Source of the DNA: Tetranychus cinnabarinus
Lineage: Eukaryota > Arthropoda > Arachnida > Trombidiformes > Tetranychidae
NCBI GenBank assembly: GCA_022266195.1
Contig: WHVY01000003.1
Span: 10,788,001-10,852,000, forward strand
Length of the DNA: 64,000 nucleotides
Direction of reading: 5' to 3'
Positions within the stretch are counted from its first letter, which is position 1. Every line of letters begins with the position of its first letter. Made by a program: the position numbers and the translations under genes. The notes beneath the pieces are model-generated. The model had not been told where the DNA came from. It made no database searches and saw only the letters and a program-made list of their open reading frames with translations. Below are positions 1-12,300 of this stretch, piece after piece.

Positions 1-3000
1 AAGATAAAAATAACTCGAAAAGAGTCAACAATAAAAACAAAACCTTTTTACAAAATTAGATGGAGCCACATAAAGGATAAACCGCAATTTTTAATCTACA
101 ATCAAATGATCAATAGTCAATCTTAATCATTAAGCAACACTAAATTTAACTCCAATTTGATCTATTTTCAATGGCGAGATCACTTTTACCTTCAAATTAT
201 CGTGTTTCAAGATCATTAGTCTATGAAAACATTGAAATCAACTTGATTAGTGAACAAGAGCAACAAATAGACCTTTTTTTATAATGTTTACAGTTGCTAA
301 TATATTTGACAAATAAAGGGACTTTAATCAATAATGTAACCTTTAAGGTAACATGATTGACATTTGAAAATCATTTGAAGAAGACACTTGATAAGTTGAA
401 ACAACTGGAGATGAAATCAGTTGAAAGATTGACTTTAATTTTTACCGTTTGTTCATTAGGACATGATATTGTCAACAATTGGCTTAATCATTCTTCCTGA
501 AACAGAATCATTCTGAGCCAGTTATCCTTCATATTCAATCCTATTGCTCATTTTAGTCTGATAATTGAAGGTAATTTTAAATGATTAATTTTTTCTCTCG
601 TGTTCCTATCATGATCAACATTATTATCATGAAACAATAATGACAACAAAAATAAAACCAAACAATCATCTTGTGACAAGCAAATGGTCAGGTTTAGCTA
701 ATCAATGATTATTGATTTAACTTGAAGAATAATTTTGCTTAACAATTTAAGAGCAATCCAATTGATCCAATTTACCAACAATTAGCAGCCTTTTGTGAAT
801 TACAATTGAAGTTTACCAAAGTGTAAACGCGAGCATCTTAAATGTCATCTTAAACAGCAGTCAGTCAATGATTACCTAAAACAAGAAATGATTACAATCG
901 CAAAGCAACCTTAAAGTAAACCTTGAATTGAATAAATTTTACTGATAATTGGGTAATTACATGTAAAACGATGATAAATTGTTGAACATAAATCATTTTA
1001 CTGAAACATTGAAAGGATAATATTTGAACATTATTAATGCAACTTTCACATCTTGAAAAAAGATAAACTTTCAATGGATTCGCCTTTTAATGGATATTTA
1101 AAGTGTATCAATTAACCTTCTTTATATCACAATCATTATGATTGTTTAAATTGTTTATTATTGATGAAACAATTTGATGAGATAATGGATCAATATTGTA
1201 AACTTAAAGGGTTAGAAGGTAAAAAAAAAATTAACGAAAAGATGAAATGTTAAGACAAAGTGAAAGGCAAAACAGGTTAATTTGTTTACTTTTGCTGTCT
1301 CTTCTGGTTCACCCAAACATCCCAGATCATTGCTATTAAGGATGAAAACAAATGCATAATTATCCAATCTTCATTGTCATCATAATCATCTTTCAGTTTC
1401 TTCCTATTTCCATGGGTTAAGTAAGAACCTGGAAAAGAAACTGAAATCAGGTCAAAGCCTGGAAGCAAGACAACAAAGCAAAGGGAAGGATAAAAACGGA
1501 AGAGAATCGATCCAATGAGGTTAATAATCGTCAGAGAAAGATGATGAGGATGACGAAGGCGAAAGAAGATGATAACATGAAGAAAGAGAAGAATGGTTGG
1601 AATAGATTGAGATGGCGCAGAATTGGAATCTGATTAAATTCATCTCTTTTCCTGATGAAAGTTCAAGTTGTAAGTTCATCAGATGAATTGAGTAGCAAAG
1701 GATGAAAAGAGACCAGAAAAAGAGAAAGAAGAAGAAGATTGAAGATGAAAAATAATGAAATGTATCTTCAAGGTAAGAGAAAGTTGACTGAGAATGTTTC
1801 ACAGAAAAAAAAGAGGCGAAAAACGAAAGGTAAAGTTGAATGGAATGAAAGAGAAATGAGTAAACTTGGAATGAAACTGATGGTAATGATAAAAAGTTAA
1901 CTGGAGAGGTCATTGTTCGTTGAGAGAAGCAACAGTTTCAACTGTTTTCCTTGGTTAACCCTTTACTCAATCTTGGCTACACTTTTTGTTCTTTCCCTAT
2001 TTTCTGGCTCATTTTCATCTTGTTGATGAGTTATCATGCTAATCATGTTATCATCATCATTAAGATAAACTGTTGAACCAAAATATCAACTTTTAATCAA
2101 AACTCTGATAGTCTCTGATGATGAACAATTGTACGCCTTTTGGGTTGTTGCTGTTCATTCACTAAGCAAAGGATCAACAAAATTTACTTACGTAACATTG
2201 ATTTTTTTTACTTCCCTTTCTCTTCCTTTGTATTATCATGATTATCATCATCATCATCATGATCGTCATTGCCAAACCTTTAAACACCTCTGCAAGTTTA
2301 ACTGAGTTTTTCCGCTGTTGCTTGCCATCAATAGGAACATGAAAAGGTTTACTTTGCTGCTGCCGTTCAGTTTACATGGAAACGCCGGGAATCAGCTAAT
2401 TAAACAAAACAAAAAATAGATTTATACCAATTTGTAAATTAGCAACGACAATTACTCACTTTAAAGTAACTTTAACAGCCTTTTGCTGCCTGATTAACCA
2501 GTTTAAGATTAACAAATGGATAAACATTTTCAAACTTGAATCTATTTTGGGTTTAACCCAAAAAAAAGCAAGTCACTTTGACTCCGTTTTAGACTCACAC
2601 TGACCATAAAATGATTTACAAATGGCAATGAAAATCTGGTTAAATTGATGATAATCCAATATTGTGAAGATTGACTTGAAGTTACAATTGAATTTCATCT
2701 TAATTGCATTGAAATTACTCTTTCACCAGATCAAAAATTATCACTTTACCCTTCCTTTTCCCTCAACCTTTCAAAGGCATTAACCACAAACAAATCACAA
2801 TTAATCTTGAAATGTTAATCAATTATCATTGATTTACTCCTAAATTCACCTTCAACTCGACAAAACTGGTGAACCAAAAAACAATGAAAAGTCAATGAAA
2901 CCAGAAGGCATTTCTGGTTTTCATTACAAATTCTGGTCCTAACCTTGTTTTGTTGCAGGTTTAACCTTTTGTTGGTCAAATGATATTAGCTTTCATTAAT

Positions 3001-6000
3001 GATTAAATACTCTCGATAGTCTTGATAATTTTATACTTTGAAGACCGTGAAAATTATGGTAGCTGAAAAGTGATTATCATTATTATGATGATGATTAGGA
3101 TGATATTATTTCATGAAACGGAACACAAAATGAACAGTTTCATTGTAAAAGTGAGCAACAAAAAAATGTCTCTTTCAATCTGTTTGATGATTTACCAAAA
3201 ATAATTTAATACCAACCGATCATTGATCCTAACCAATTCTCATACATTACAATTGTTTCTCCTTTTTCTGGTTTCAACAATCAAGGTAGACATTATTAAT
3301 GGCAATTACATTTACCTTTACCTTCATCAGTATTCATCTTGAACTTATTTTCATAACCTTATATTTTTTTTCATGGGTCATTGAACCTTTTACTTGAGAT
3401 AATATTTACAATTTCAGTTTTTACACCAAAAAACATGATCATAATGGTGATGAACAAGATGAAACAGGATGAAACAATTTGATCCAATTTTGGTCTCACT
3501 TAATAACACGTTCATTTAAATTTGCCGTTAATTGTTGGCATATTGAGTCGTACAACAAATGTTCATTTGTACTGTAACAATAAGAGCAACACCAATTTTA
3601 GTCTTCAATTTAGATATATTTATCTTGATTTTATCACAAAGGATGAGGACAAAATGAGGTTCAAAATTTAGGCATTTCAGAGCTTTTTTAGTGAAAATTG
3701 TATTCATTCAAATGTTAATCATGAAATGTTGCAATTTTTCATTTCTCCTTCAACATCAAGCGACTCTAACCTTTAAATGCTTTCGGGTTGCACTCATTTT
3801 GTTGGCTGTGGTTATCAAGTGAAAAAAATTGAAGTCAAACGATAAGGAAAAGGAATCTTCGAATATCTTTTTCGAATATTTGTTTTTGTAAAATTTATCT
3901 CGATCTCGACTTGAACAGTTTGTCTTTGCAAATGGTTATCTTTAAGGGCTAAGTCAATACCAGACTGTATTCAAAAATAGATGCTTTGGTTTGATTGTTA
4001 CAATGAAAAGAAACCATTTGGATCAAATTTTCCATTAATTTTGACATTTGATTAGACGATAAAAATGAAATAAAATATATCATCTGAATAGACTACATTT
4101 GCCTGGTTGTGAGCAATGGAAAATTTTGCTTGAAAAAAGACCCAAAAACTGGTTAACATTATTTTTAAAGATAATGTTGTCTATGATAATGATATTTATG
4201 ATGGTGATGATTATGATGATGGCGATGGTGATAAAGGTTGAATGGGAATGATTAAGAGTTTTAAAGACGAGCATGAAACTAGGCTATGGAATGAAGTTGA
4301 GTGAAAAAAGGTTGCCCTTGACATGAGGATTGAAGAACCGGTGGAAAAAAGATGATGAGAGATGAGAAGGGAAGAGGTTAAAGATGATAAGGAACGAGAC
4401 AGACAGAGAAGGGAGGAAAGAGAAGATAAACTTTCCATTGATAAGTGGACAGGGAAAGGGAGAAGGAAGGAAGATAATGGATGATGAAGGAAGATGAAGG
4501 AGGAGGAAGTAAAAAAAGGATGATGAAGCAAAGATTTTGGATGATGATGAAAGGGAATGAACTCAGACTTGGATGATGATGATGATAGCCAAAGAGAAAG
4601 AGAATAAACTCGGTTTTTTCTCTTCTCTCCATTTGTCTTTCATTCCTTCGAGTTGAGGCTTTTTGTCCCACAAATTTGGGCTTGATTGGGTCAGCAGTCA
4701 TGCTCAAGATTATTGATCGCCATGATCTGTTGAAGCTTCCCATCTCTTCTGGTATATTAGGATGATGAAGATGATAATGATGATAAGGTAAAACCAAGTC
4801 GAGGTAAAAGTATATCATATTATCAATAAATTTATTGATTTGATCAAAATTCCCAGTCGTTTGCGTCTCTATTCAATTTCAAATGATTAAGATTGTACTT
4901 TAATTTGCCTTTTACTGGCAATTTTCAAGCTAACATTCAAATTTGCCTTTGCTTTCGCCTTTTCAAGTTTCAAAAGCTGAGCTTGTTTTTTTTTATTCAT
5001 TTTGCGCCATTTTTATTGATTAAAGATAAATTTTGTTTTCTTTTTGCCTTCTTCTCACCATTCAATTGTCTTTTAATCATTAATTTGCCAATTGTAGTTT
5101 GTTTGGGTTGTTAGGAGACTCGTTTAATGATGTTATGATTTTAATTTATGCTGGGAGTGATTTTCAACTCCCAATGTCAAGATTGACTTTTGATAATGTT
5201 TGGCTTGATTAAAAGGTTGCTTGGTTGGGTTGTGTTTTAATTGTAGTTTTGGGTTTTGTTGTAAGATTTGTATGCGTTTTTATTGGGTATCTTCAATTCA
5301 TTAGTCTTATTGTTTAATCAATTTTGTTTACCAGTTCATAAAATCTCAAAGATGAGATAAATTGTGAGCAAATTCTGGAAGCAAAAGGAGGTCATCGATT
5401 TATATGAACATTCGAGACAGTGACCTAACCTCGATTCAAATCATTTCCACCTTTTTTTTGCTATCTTCATCAACCTCCTCCTCATCAACAGAGTTATCAT
5501 CTCTATTTTAATAGAAACTAGCATGAAATTTCCAGATAATTTCCATTGATCTACACTTGTGTTCAGTTTTCATTAATTGTGTCAGATGATGATTCGGATT
5601 AATTATTTTATGGAAGCAATTGAAGGGTCAAGTTGAGTCTAACCTTGTTATTACAATTTTTTACTTTTTCTGGTTTCTGGTTTTGCTTTTACCTAAACAA
5701 ATTTGCATTTTAATATACATTTGAATGGCTTTTTTTCAACCAGATAATAGTAATGATAATGTTCAAATTAACCCATAAAATAATTGGGTAAAACAATTGC
5801 AACTGTTGTTTATGATTAAGTGCGTTTTGGTTTAAGAAACAGAGTTTTCTCTCTAAATTATTAAGTGTTAGTCCGATTGTTAAGCTAGATAGATTAAATT
5901 AAATGAATGAGAGTAAATAAAATTAAGATGCTTTTAAAGTTGGCTTTTTTCTGAGTCAAAATGATTAAAGTTAAATTAACGAGATTGATAAATAAATGAG

Positions 6001-7396
6001 AGTTTGATTTTTGATTTTTGAATTAGCCGGTTGTCTTTATTGAATCCTGGCTCATTCCAGCTCACTCAAAATGTAAACACAATTGTTGATGGAGCAAAGT
6101 TGATCCTATTTTCCCCTTTCATTTCCCTTTGACTCCTTTAAGGCCAATAACCGAAATACCTGATTAATATGATTGTTGAGACTTTTTTAGAAGACGTTAG
6201 TACATCATCAACTTTCGATTGACACCAAAATCAAAGCTGGACTGCGTTTACTTGGAGTCAATGGTTTTTAACTGGCAAAGTATAGCTTACAAATTATGGT
6301 AAGTTGAAGGTTATAACAATTAACATCTCTTTATATCTCTTGTTTCCTCTCTCTTTCTCTCTCTGCCTCTCTATCTTCATCTTCCTCTCTTTTTGCTTCA
6401 TCTTTATTCTGTGTAATTCAGATTGTTGTTCCCTCAGATTGTTCAGTTCAGTGTTCAGGGTTTCCATGATGCGCATATACGGAAGAAAAAAGGTTTAGAC
6501 AGAGTTGATAATACAGAAAGAGAGTTCAACAAAGTTGAATAAACTGCTGTCTTCTGCTGTCTTGCTTTTCTTTCTTTCTTTCCTCTATTTTACTTCTCTC
6601 AGTCTTTCTTTCATCTCTTTCTTTATCTTTCTTCTCTGCCTTTCTATTTTGCTTTTTTAATTTCTTTTTTCTGATATTCTGTTTTATCCGAAATATCATG
6701 TCTGTCTTATAGATATAACCACATACAGAGTGTGTGTAAAGTTTTCAGGAGAGGGAAAGCAGCCCCCACTTGATGCGCATTTGACATTAATGGGTTCGTT
6801 TACTTTAAGTAGAGATTGTCTTTCTACACAACATTTTCCCCACCCACCCTCCACCAAATTTTTTACACACTCTGTATACAAGTATTACTCTCTTTTGTAA
6901 CCTGGTTTTCTTTCTTTCTTCTTTTTTTCAGACTGCCAATCCAAGCTTGCTTGCAATTCAAGCCCTGCTTCAACCATCAACATCAACAAAAAACTCTCAC
7001 ATACACACATCATACACGTATGAGTTGTAAATATTTTACGAAAAAAGAAGTAACAATTAAATATGGTGTTCCCTAAAGTCAACACAATACAATCTACTGA
7101 ATACTTGTGTAATTTTGATAACTCTAATATCAATTGTTTTGGTACTAACTTTAAATCCATCGACAGTCAACATCATCTTTTACCTTCATCATCGTCATCT
7201 TCATCATCTTCATCATTTTCATCTTATTCATCTGCATCGTCTTCACTATCTTCATTTTCACTTTTCACATCTTTACATATTTCTCCACCATAACTTTTAA
7301 TCAAACTCGTCATCAACCTTTACAATTGAAATTTTTAGGATTAAAAAAATAGGACAACCCATAAGGAATAAAAAGAGTCAAATTTGGTTCAAGAAA
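1..7396. other. Gene-poor 5' region upstream of the DYRK gene
   Basis: I see no open frame with family resemblance. The longer frames are low-complexity products of purine- or pyrimidine-rich DNA: minus-strand Ser/Phe-rich frames at 1521-1913 and 4211-4818, and plus-strand Ser/His-rich frames at 7063-7300. There are short ATC/TCA repeats near 2244-2260, a GGA/GAT-rich stretch near 4440-4620 and long CT-rich runs near 6340-6380 and 6560-6660. The last kilobase may hold 5' untranslated exons or promoter sequence of the kinase gene, but no exon can be fixed without transcripts. A less repetitive piece near 4600-4740 (minus strand) has no recognisable relative. Confidence 0.5.
6722..6880. repeat. 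Short imperfect inverted repeat
   Basis: The sequence near 6723-6739 (ATACAGAGTGTGTGTAAA) reappears in reverse complement near 6862-6879 with a 2-base indel. About 120 bp separate the arms. It could be a small MITE-like insertion or chance pairing in TG/AC-rich DNA. No target-site duplication was identified. Confidence 0.3.
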
Positions 7397-9157
7397 ATGC
7401 CTTTTTCACGGGCAAGATCGCTTATGACCAACATGAATGGATCAACTAGTGGTCCATTTTTACCTCAAATTTCAGATAAAAATGGTTCCTCTATGGTAGG
7501 TTCAAATTGTAATACAAGTTCCGGTTTATTACCGCCAATTAAAAGCTCATCTTACAAAGGTTCAACCAACGGATTGAACAATATCAGTGATAATAATGGT
7601 GTCTCCGATAATGGTGACTACTCCTCAGCAGAAGCAGATTGTTTGATCAATGGTTTTAACATGTCGGTTGTGATGCATGGTCAAGGTGATATTGTACTGC
7701 CTCGAGCCCAAGTAAATAATGGGCTACCCGATGTAAATGATAATGGATGTAACTCAAATGGAACCCATAATGGAAGTTCCAATGGATCCAGTGGATCTCA
7801 CGGTTCTAATGGTACCAATGATACTATTGGTAATAATTCACAGTCAACACCCAGTCAAGATATAGAGAATGAAGAGCAAAGCTATAATAATTGTCTCAAC
7901 AAATACAATAATGGGAACGGATCAACGTCCAATTTAGTTGGTTTAGTACCTTATAAGGGTAAAACTAAACCTTTAGTGGTCACACCTGAACAAGTGATGA
8001 AACTGTATTCATATAAACTTTCAGCTTATGAGCATCATGAAATATTTGGTTACTCTCAAATTTATTTCATCGGTGCAAATGCCAAGAAACGATATAGTGT
8101 TATTGGGGCTCCAAATAATTGTGGTTTTGATGACGAACATGGTTCCTATCTTCATGTTCTTCACGATCATATCGGTTACCGTTATGAGATGTTAAAAATA
8201 ATCGGTAAAGGTAGCTTTGGACAAGTCATAAAGGCTTACGATCACAAAACTCAACAGCATGTAGCCTTAAAGATGGTTAGAAATGAGAAACGTTTCCATC
8301 GACAAGCTCAAGAGGAAATCCGTATTCTTGACCATCTACGGAAACAAGATAAGGATAATACAATGAATATAATACATATGTACGAGAACTTTACATTCCG
8401 GAATCATATGTGTATTACATTTGAGCTTCTCAGTGTTAACTTATACGAGTTAATCAAGAAAAACAAATTCCAAGGTTTTAGCATACAATTAGTCCGTCGG
8501 TTTGCATACTCCATTTTAAGGTGTTTGGAAGCCTTGTTCAATAATAAGATAATTCATTGCGATCTCAAACCTGAAAATGTACTTCTCAAGCAACAAGGAA
8601 GAAGCGGAATTAAAGTGATCGACTTTGGTTCTTCTTGCTTTGAAACTCAAAGAGTTTATACTTATATTCAATCCCGATTTTACCGTGCTCCTGAGGTTAT
8701 TTTGGGCTGTAAATATGGTATGCCTATTGACATGTGGAGCTTTGGTTGTATCCTTGCTGAATTAGCAACCGGATCTCCTCTTTTACCTGGTGAAGATGAG
8801 GATGATCAATTAGCCTGTATTATTGAATTACTTGGTATGCCACCAGAAAAATTGTTAAAACAATCGTCCAGAGTGAAAAGATTTATTAGTTCTAAAGGTT
8901 ATCCCCGGTACTGTTCAACGACAACCCTCTCTGATGGAACTGTATTACTCAATGGGGGACGTTCCCGACGTGGGAAGATACGAGGACCTCCAGGCTCAAG
9001 AGACTGGTCAACGGCATTGAAAGGCTGTGACGATGAGCATTTCATTGACTTCATTAAAAAATGTCTTGAGTGGGATCCTGAATTACGAATGACACCTCAT
9101 GATGCTCTAAAACATACTTGGTTGACTCGTCGTCGCTTACCCCATCCTCCGCAATAG
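7397..9157 (+). CDS. DYRK2: Dual-specificity tyrosine-regulated kinase, DYRK2-type, intronless
   Basis: This is a 586-residue class-II DYRK, a protein kinase that autophosphorylates its activation-loop tyrosine and then phosphorylates Ser/Thr on cytoplasmic and nuclear targets. Residues 1-190 are Asn/Ser/Gly-rich. The DYRK-homology (NAPA-type) region runs from about 190 to 262 and the kinase domain from about 263 to 580. Visible motifs are the glycine loop GKGSFGQV (G270), the ATP-site Lys in VALKM (K292), HCDLKPEN with D389, DFG starting at D409 and activation-loop YTY (421-423, Y423 the expected autophosphorylation site). The CMGC insert LNGGRSRRGK and the tail WDPELRMTP match vertebrate DYRK2 closely. 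An in-frame stop at 7298-7300 and an A at -3 support this start. The lack of introns is notable beside multi-exon neighbours and may mean an old retrocopy. DYRK4 is the main alternative. Confidence 0.93.
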   Translation: MPFSRARSLMTNMNGSTSGPFLPQISDKNGSSMVGSNCNTSSGLLPPIKSSSYKGSTNGLNNISDNNGVSDNGDYSSAEADCLINGFNMSVVMHGQGDIVLPRAQVNNGLPDVNDNGCNSNGTHNGSSNGSSGSHGSNGTNDTIGNNSQSTPSQDIENEEQSYNNCLNKYNNGNGSTSNLVGLVPYKGKTKPLVVTPEQVMKLYSYKLSAYEHHEIFGYSQIYFIGANAKKRYSVIGAPNNCGFDDEHGSYLHVLHDHIGYRYEMLKIIGKGSFGQVIKAYDHKTQQHVALKMVRNEKRFHRQAQEEIRILDHLRKQDKDNTMNIIHMYENFTFRNHMCITFELLSVNLYELIKKNKFQGFSIQLVRRFAYSILRCLEALFNNKIIHCDLKPENVLLKQQGRSGIKVIDFGSSCFETQRVYTYIQSRFYRAPEVILGCKYGMPIDMWSFGCILAELATGSPLLPGEDEDDQLACIIELLGMPPEKLLKQSSRVKRFISSKGYPRYCSTTTLSDGTVLLNGGRSRRGKIRGPPGSRDWSTALKGCDDEHFIDFIKKCLEWDPELRMTPHDALKHTWLTRRRLPHPPQ

Positions 9158-9234
9158 TAAATCAATCTCTCTTTTACTTGTATCATCTTATAACATGTGA
9201 ACGAAAAGCAACACTGCTTGGACAATGTGTTTCA

Positions 9235-9264
9235 CTCTCTTTCTCTCTCTCTCTCTCTCTTTCT
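9235..9264 (+). repeat. CT microsatellite in DYRK 3' UTR
   Basis: A run of CT dinucleotides with short T interruptions lies about 80 bp after the kinase stop codon, so it is probably transcribed. Confidence 0.8.
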
Positions 9265-9340
9265 TTTCCTACCCCACTCTCTCTATCTGTGTTTTATCTG
9301 AATAGTCTGATCAAACTTGCTATTTACTAATCATCAATTT

Positions 9341-9346
9341 AATAAA
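9341..9346 (+). promoter_or_regulatory. Putative polyadenylation signal of the DYRK gene
   Basis: A canonical AATAAA lies 184 bp downstream of the kinase stop codon. Confidence 0.5.
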
Positions 9347-12300
9347 TTTTCGTTTTCAAATCCTTTCCTTAAAACTATTAACCCATCTTAAAATATTTAT
9401 TTTACCATATACAAAACAAAAAATTAGAGTCATTCAATAGGATTTTTTGTTCCAGCTAAAATTAATCTTCTGATTGATTCAAAAGTTAATTTTAGCTGAT
9501 TTGTTTATAAATTTAGTTTCCATTTTTCACCCCCCTTTTCTTAAGATTACTACAGGGCATTTGAGTTCACATTTTGTTTGAATTAGCAGATCAACTTTTT
9601 TACAGATACAGATCATATTGAACACCTACTTGAAAAGAGAAAGAGAAAGAAATGAAAAAGAATGAATTTATGCAACTCTGATTTCTCAACAATCCGAGTT
9701 CACTGCCAATTCATGATGACCAATAATTCAATTCAAGCGAGCGTGAGTCGAGATGCCCTGTAATTTTAAAGCCTTTCAAGCACTGAAGATCTCATTGCCT
9801 TTGAATAACTTGAAACAAGAATTGCTTGTTGAAAAAACCACCAAAAAAAATGTCACCTTAAACCTCTAAAACTGTCAATTTTCATTCTTGTATGTAGATT
9901 AATGAAACCTTTGTAAACCAGAATTGGTATTGGAATTGTCGAGAGATTACCTGAATAAAAAACGATTGACAAAAGTGTCGCTAATGGGCCTCCATGAAAT
10001 GGACGATTTTTCATCAACATCCACAGTTTTCATCAATCGCACCAGCCGAAGTAATTCCCTGTCCTAATTGTCAATTGATCATTAACTAGACAAATACATT
10101 TCCCCTGAACCGGTTGTAGACTCATTATCACGTCTAATTTGATTTGATAGTCCTGATGTTTCACCTGCTTATTGAACTGATATTAAGACGGAATCCTTGA
10201 TCTGTCTTAAATTATGTATTTATTATCATGATACTCAAAGACTTGTCATTTTAACTCGTTTCTCAACTTTTTGGAGGTTCAAAAAAATGATGGCAACTCA
10301 TGGATAAATGCAGCTGAGATCGACTTGAGTTAGTTTTGATTGGGAACCAGAAATATTAAATGCCAATGAATGATCCTTTTCTGGTATCTTTTGCCCCATG
10401 ACTGATCAGAACGAGACTGTTTTCTTATGATTGCGCTGATGGATTCAATTGACTGTATGCTTTGGACCCGTTTTGACCAGACATTGTTCCCGATGAATTA
10501 AGAATTAAATTTCGCCTGCTCTCACTTACGGAACGCCTGGAATAGTCAAGATGGTCAAAATGGTTTTATCAATTGTTCAAAGTTACCTTTCACATTTGTT
10601 CATGTCAGTTTAACCTCGAGGATTACTTGATTCGTATAAATAGACAAAAATAATTTACATTTGAGATGTTAATCAATTGTAATCTTGTAACAAAGATTAA
10701 TTGTTTCATCTTACTCATTGCAAAATACAAGTATAATGCAATAAGCAAATTGAACGCTTTTACATCGTGCTATTAAAGCATTCGTTTTATAAAAATAATA
10801 GCGTTTTCATTAATCATTTAAACAATATTTTTACGTGTTTTCCTGGAGCCAAAAAACACCAATAGAAGTACAGAAATGTCAAATTAATGAAGGAAATTAA
10901 TTTCCAAACATTTATTTAATTACTAATTATGTGGATCCTTAAATTAGTTTAGGCTTACAATATAACTGGTTAGGTAGGAATGTAACTGTAAGGTTTACAG
11001 TTTGGTGCTGAATAATTGTTCAATACCGTATTTGCTTCTCAGTGTCACCCTTTTTGATATTTGTGCGTCATCATTGGCTTAGCAAAACAAAATTTGACAC
11101 TTTAAACGTTAAATTGTGCAAACAATCAATCAGAGACAACACCAGGACCATTGTAATTGGCAAATATAACTGCCAGAAGAAATAATTGATGACGCTTCGC
11201 TTCAAAGCAAAAGTCTGTAACAAGATGATAATTTGTTCATCTGCAGCGATATAGCTACATTTAGATTAAAAGTACAAGAAATGGTAATTATTGTTGATCA
11301 TTTGCTGGTGCGAATGTTTATTGAAATTGTTTATTGCTGTTGGTGATAATGCAGGGCTATATGAAATGCGTCAAATGAAAAATATCAATGATTAAATAAA
11401 TAATTAACTTAGGAAATTGTAAAGTCGGTGGCAAAAAATTATCAGGACAAATTGAGCTTCGTATACTGTTGTCCATTGGTTTTCAGCAAACATCTAACGC
11501 TGTAAGTTTACCAGCGAGGAATATGCAGAGACATTGGACACGAAAGTACGTATAAGTCGAACTGATACGTCATATTTACTCTAACATCTCTAACCAAATT
11601 TTTTCTGACTAAAAATAGCTACAACCTATATCGATTTTTACCTTATTAAATGTTAATTATAAGCGAATTAATTAAATTTCAAAAATTCAAATGAAAATCA
11701 TCAACAAAGAGTTGATAGTTACTTTAATCGGTAAAAGATGGAGTGACCACCGTGGACAACTTTAGATTTTTGGGTTCAGCTCTTAACCATTAACTCGCAA
11801 CTACAATTTGAAATGAAAAAATATTCACAAGTCCGAATAGAGCGATTTTAAAAGTCAGAATCCCGACATTTTTCATCTAATGACATTATTTGAACTTGCT
11901 GAAAGCTATTGAAGCTCATAAGCAGCATAAAAAGACATTTTTGACCATCTTGTTGACAAGTGTCCCAAGATGTATTTTTCGATAATTTCATATTTTTATC
12001 AATACGATATAAATTATGAATTTTTAGGTCTCAAAATTCGACGAAAAAAAACCTTAATTTGCTCATCGAAATGGTCTGAATTTTGAACGTAAGCTGAAAA
12101 ATTGACCAAACTATTGCCCTGATCTGGCTTCATCCGAGTAACCTGTGGGGAAAAAGTTTGGGAATTTTTGGTTTTTTTCTTGTATCTCGTAAGATAATGG
12201 TTGAATTTTTCTGAAAATTCAGAATTTTATAGTTGGATAGTGTAGCTTTGATATCTGAGAATTCCAGAATGAAAAAAAACAAAGGTCACTTCACAATTAT

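Noticed and set aside
1521..1913. 130-codon minus-strand open frame
   Set aside because: Ser/Phe-rich low-complexity translation of a purine-rich tract, with no domain resemblance.
2244..2260. ATC trinucleotide repeat considered as a CRISPR-like or satellite array
   Set aside because: Simple microsatellite without spacers.
4211..4818. Two overlapping minus-strand frames of 106 and 146 codons
   Set aside because: Mostly Ser/Leu/His-rich products of GAT/GGA repeats. The less repetitive part near 4600-4740 has no recognisable relative or clear splice context.
7063..7300. Ser/His-rich frames just upstream of the DYRK start
   Set aside because: They come from a TCATCA-type repeat and end before the kinase ATG; more likely 5' UTR.
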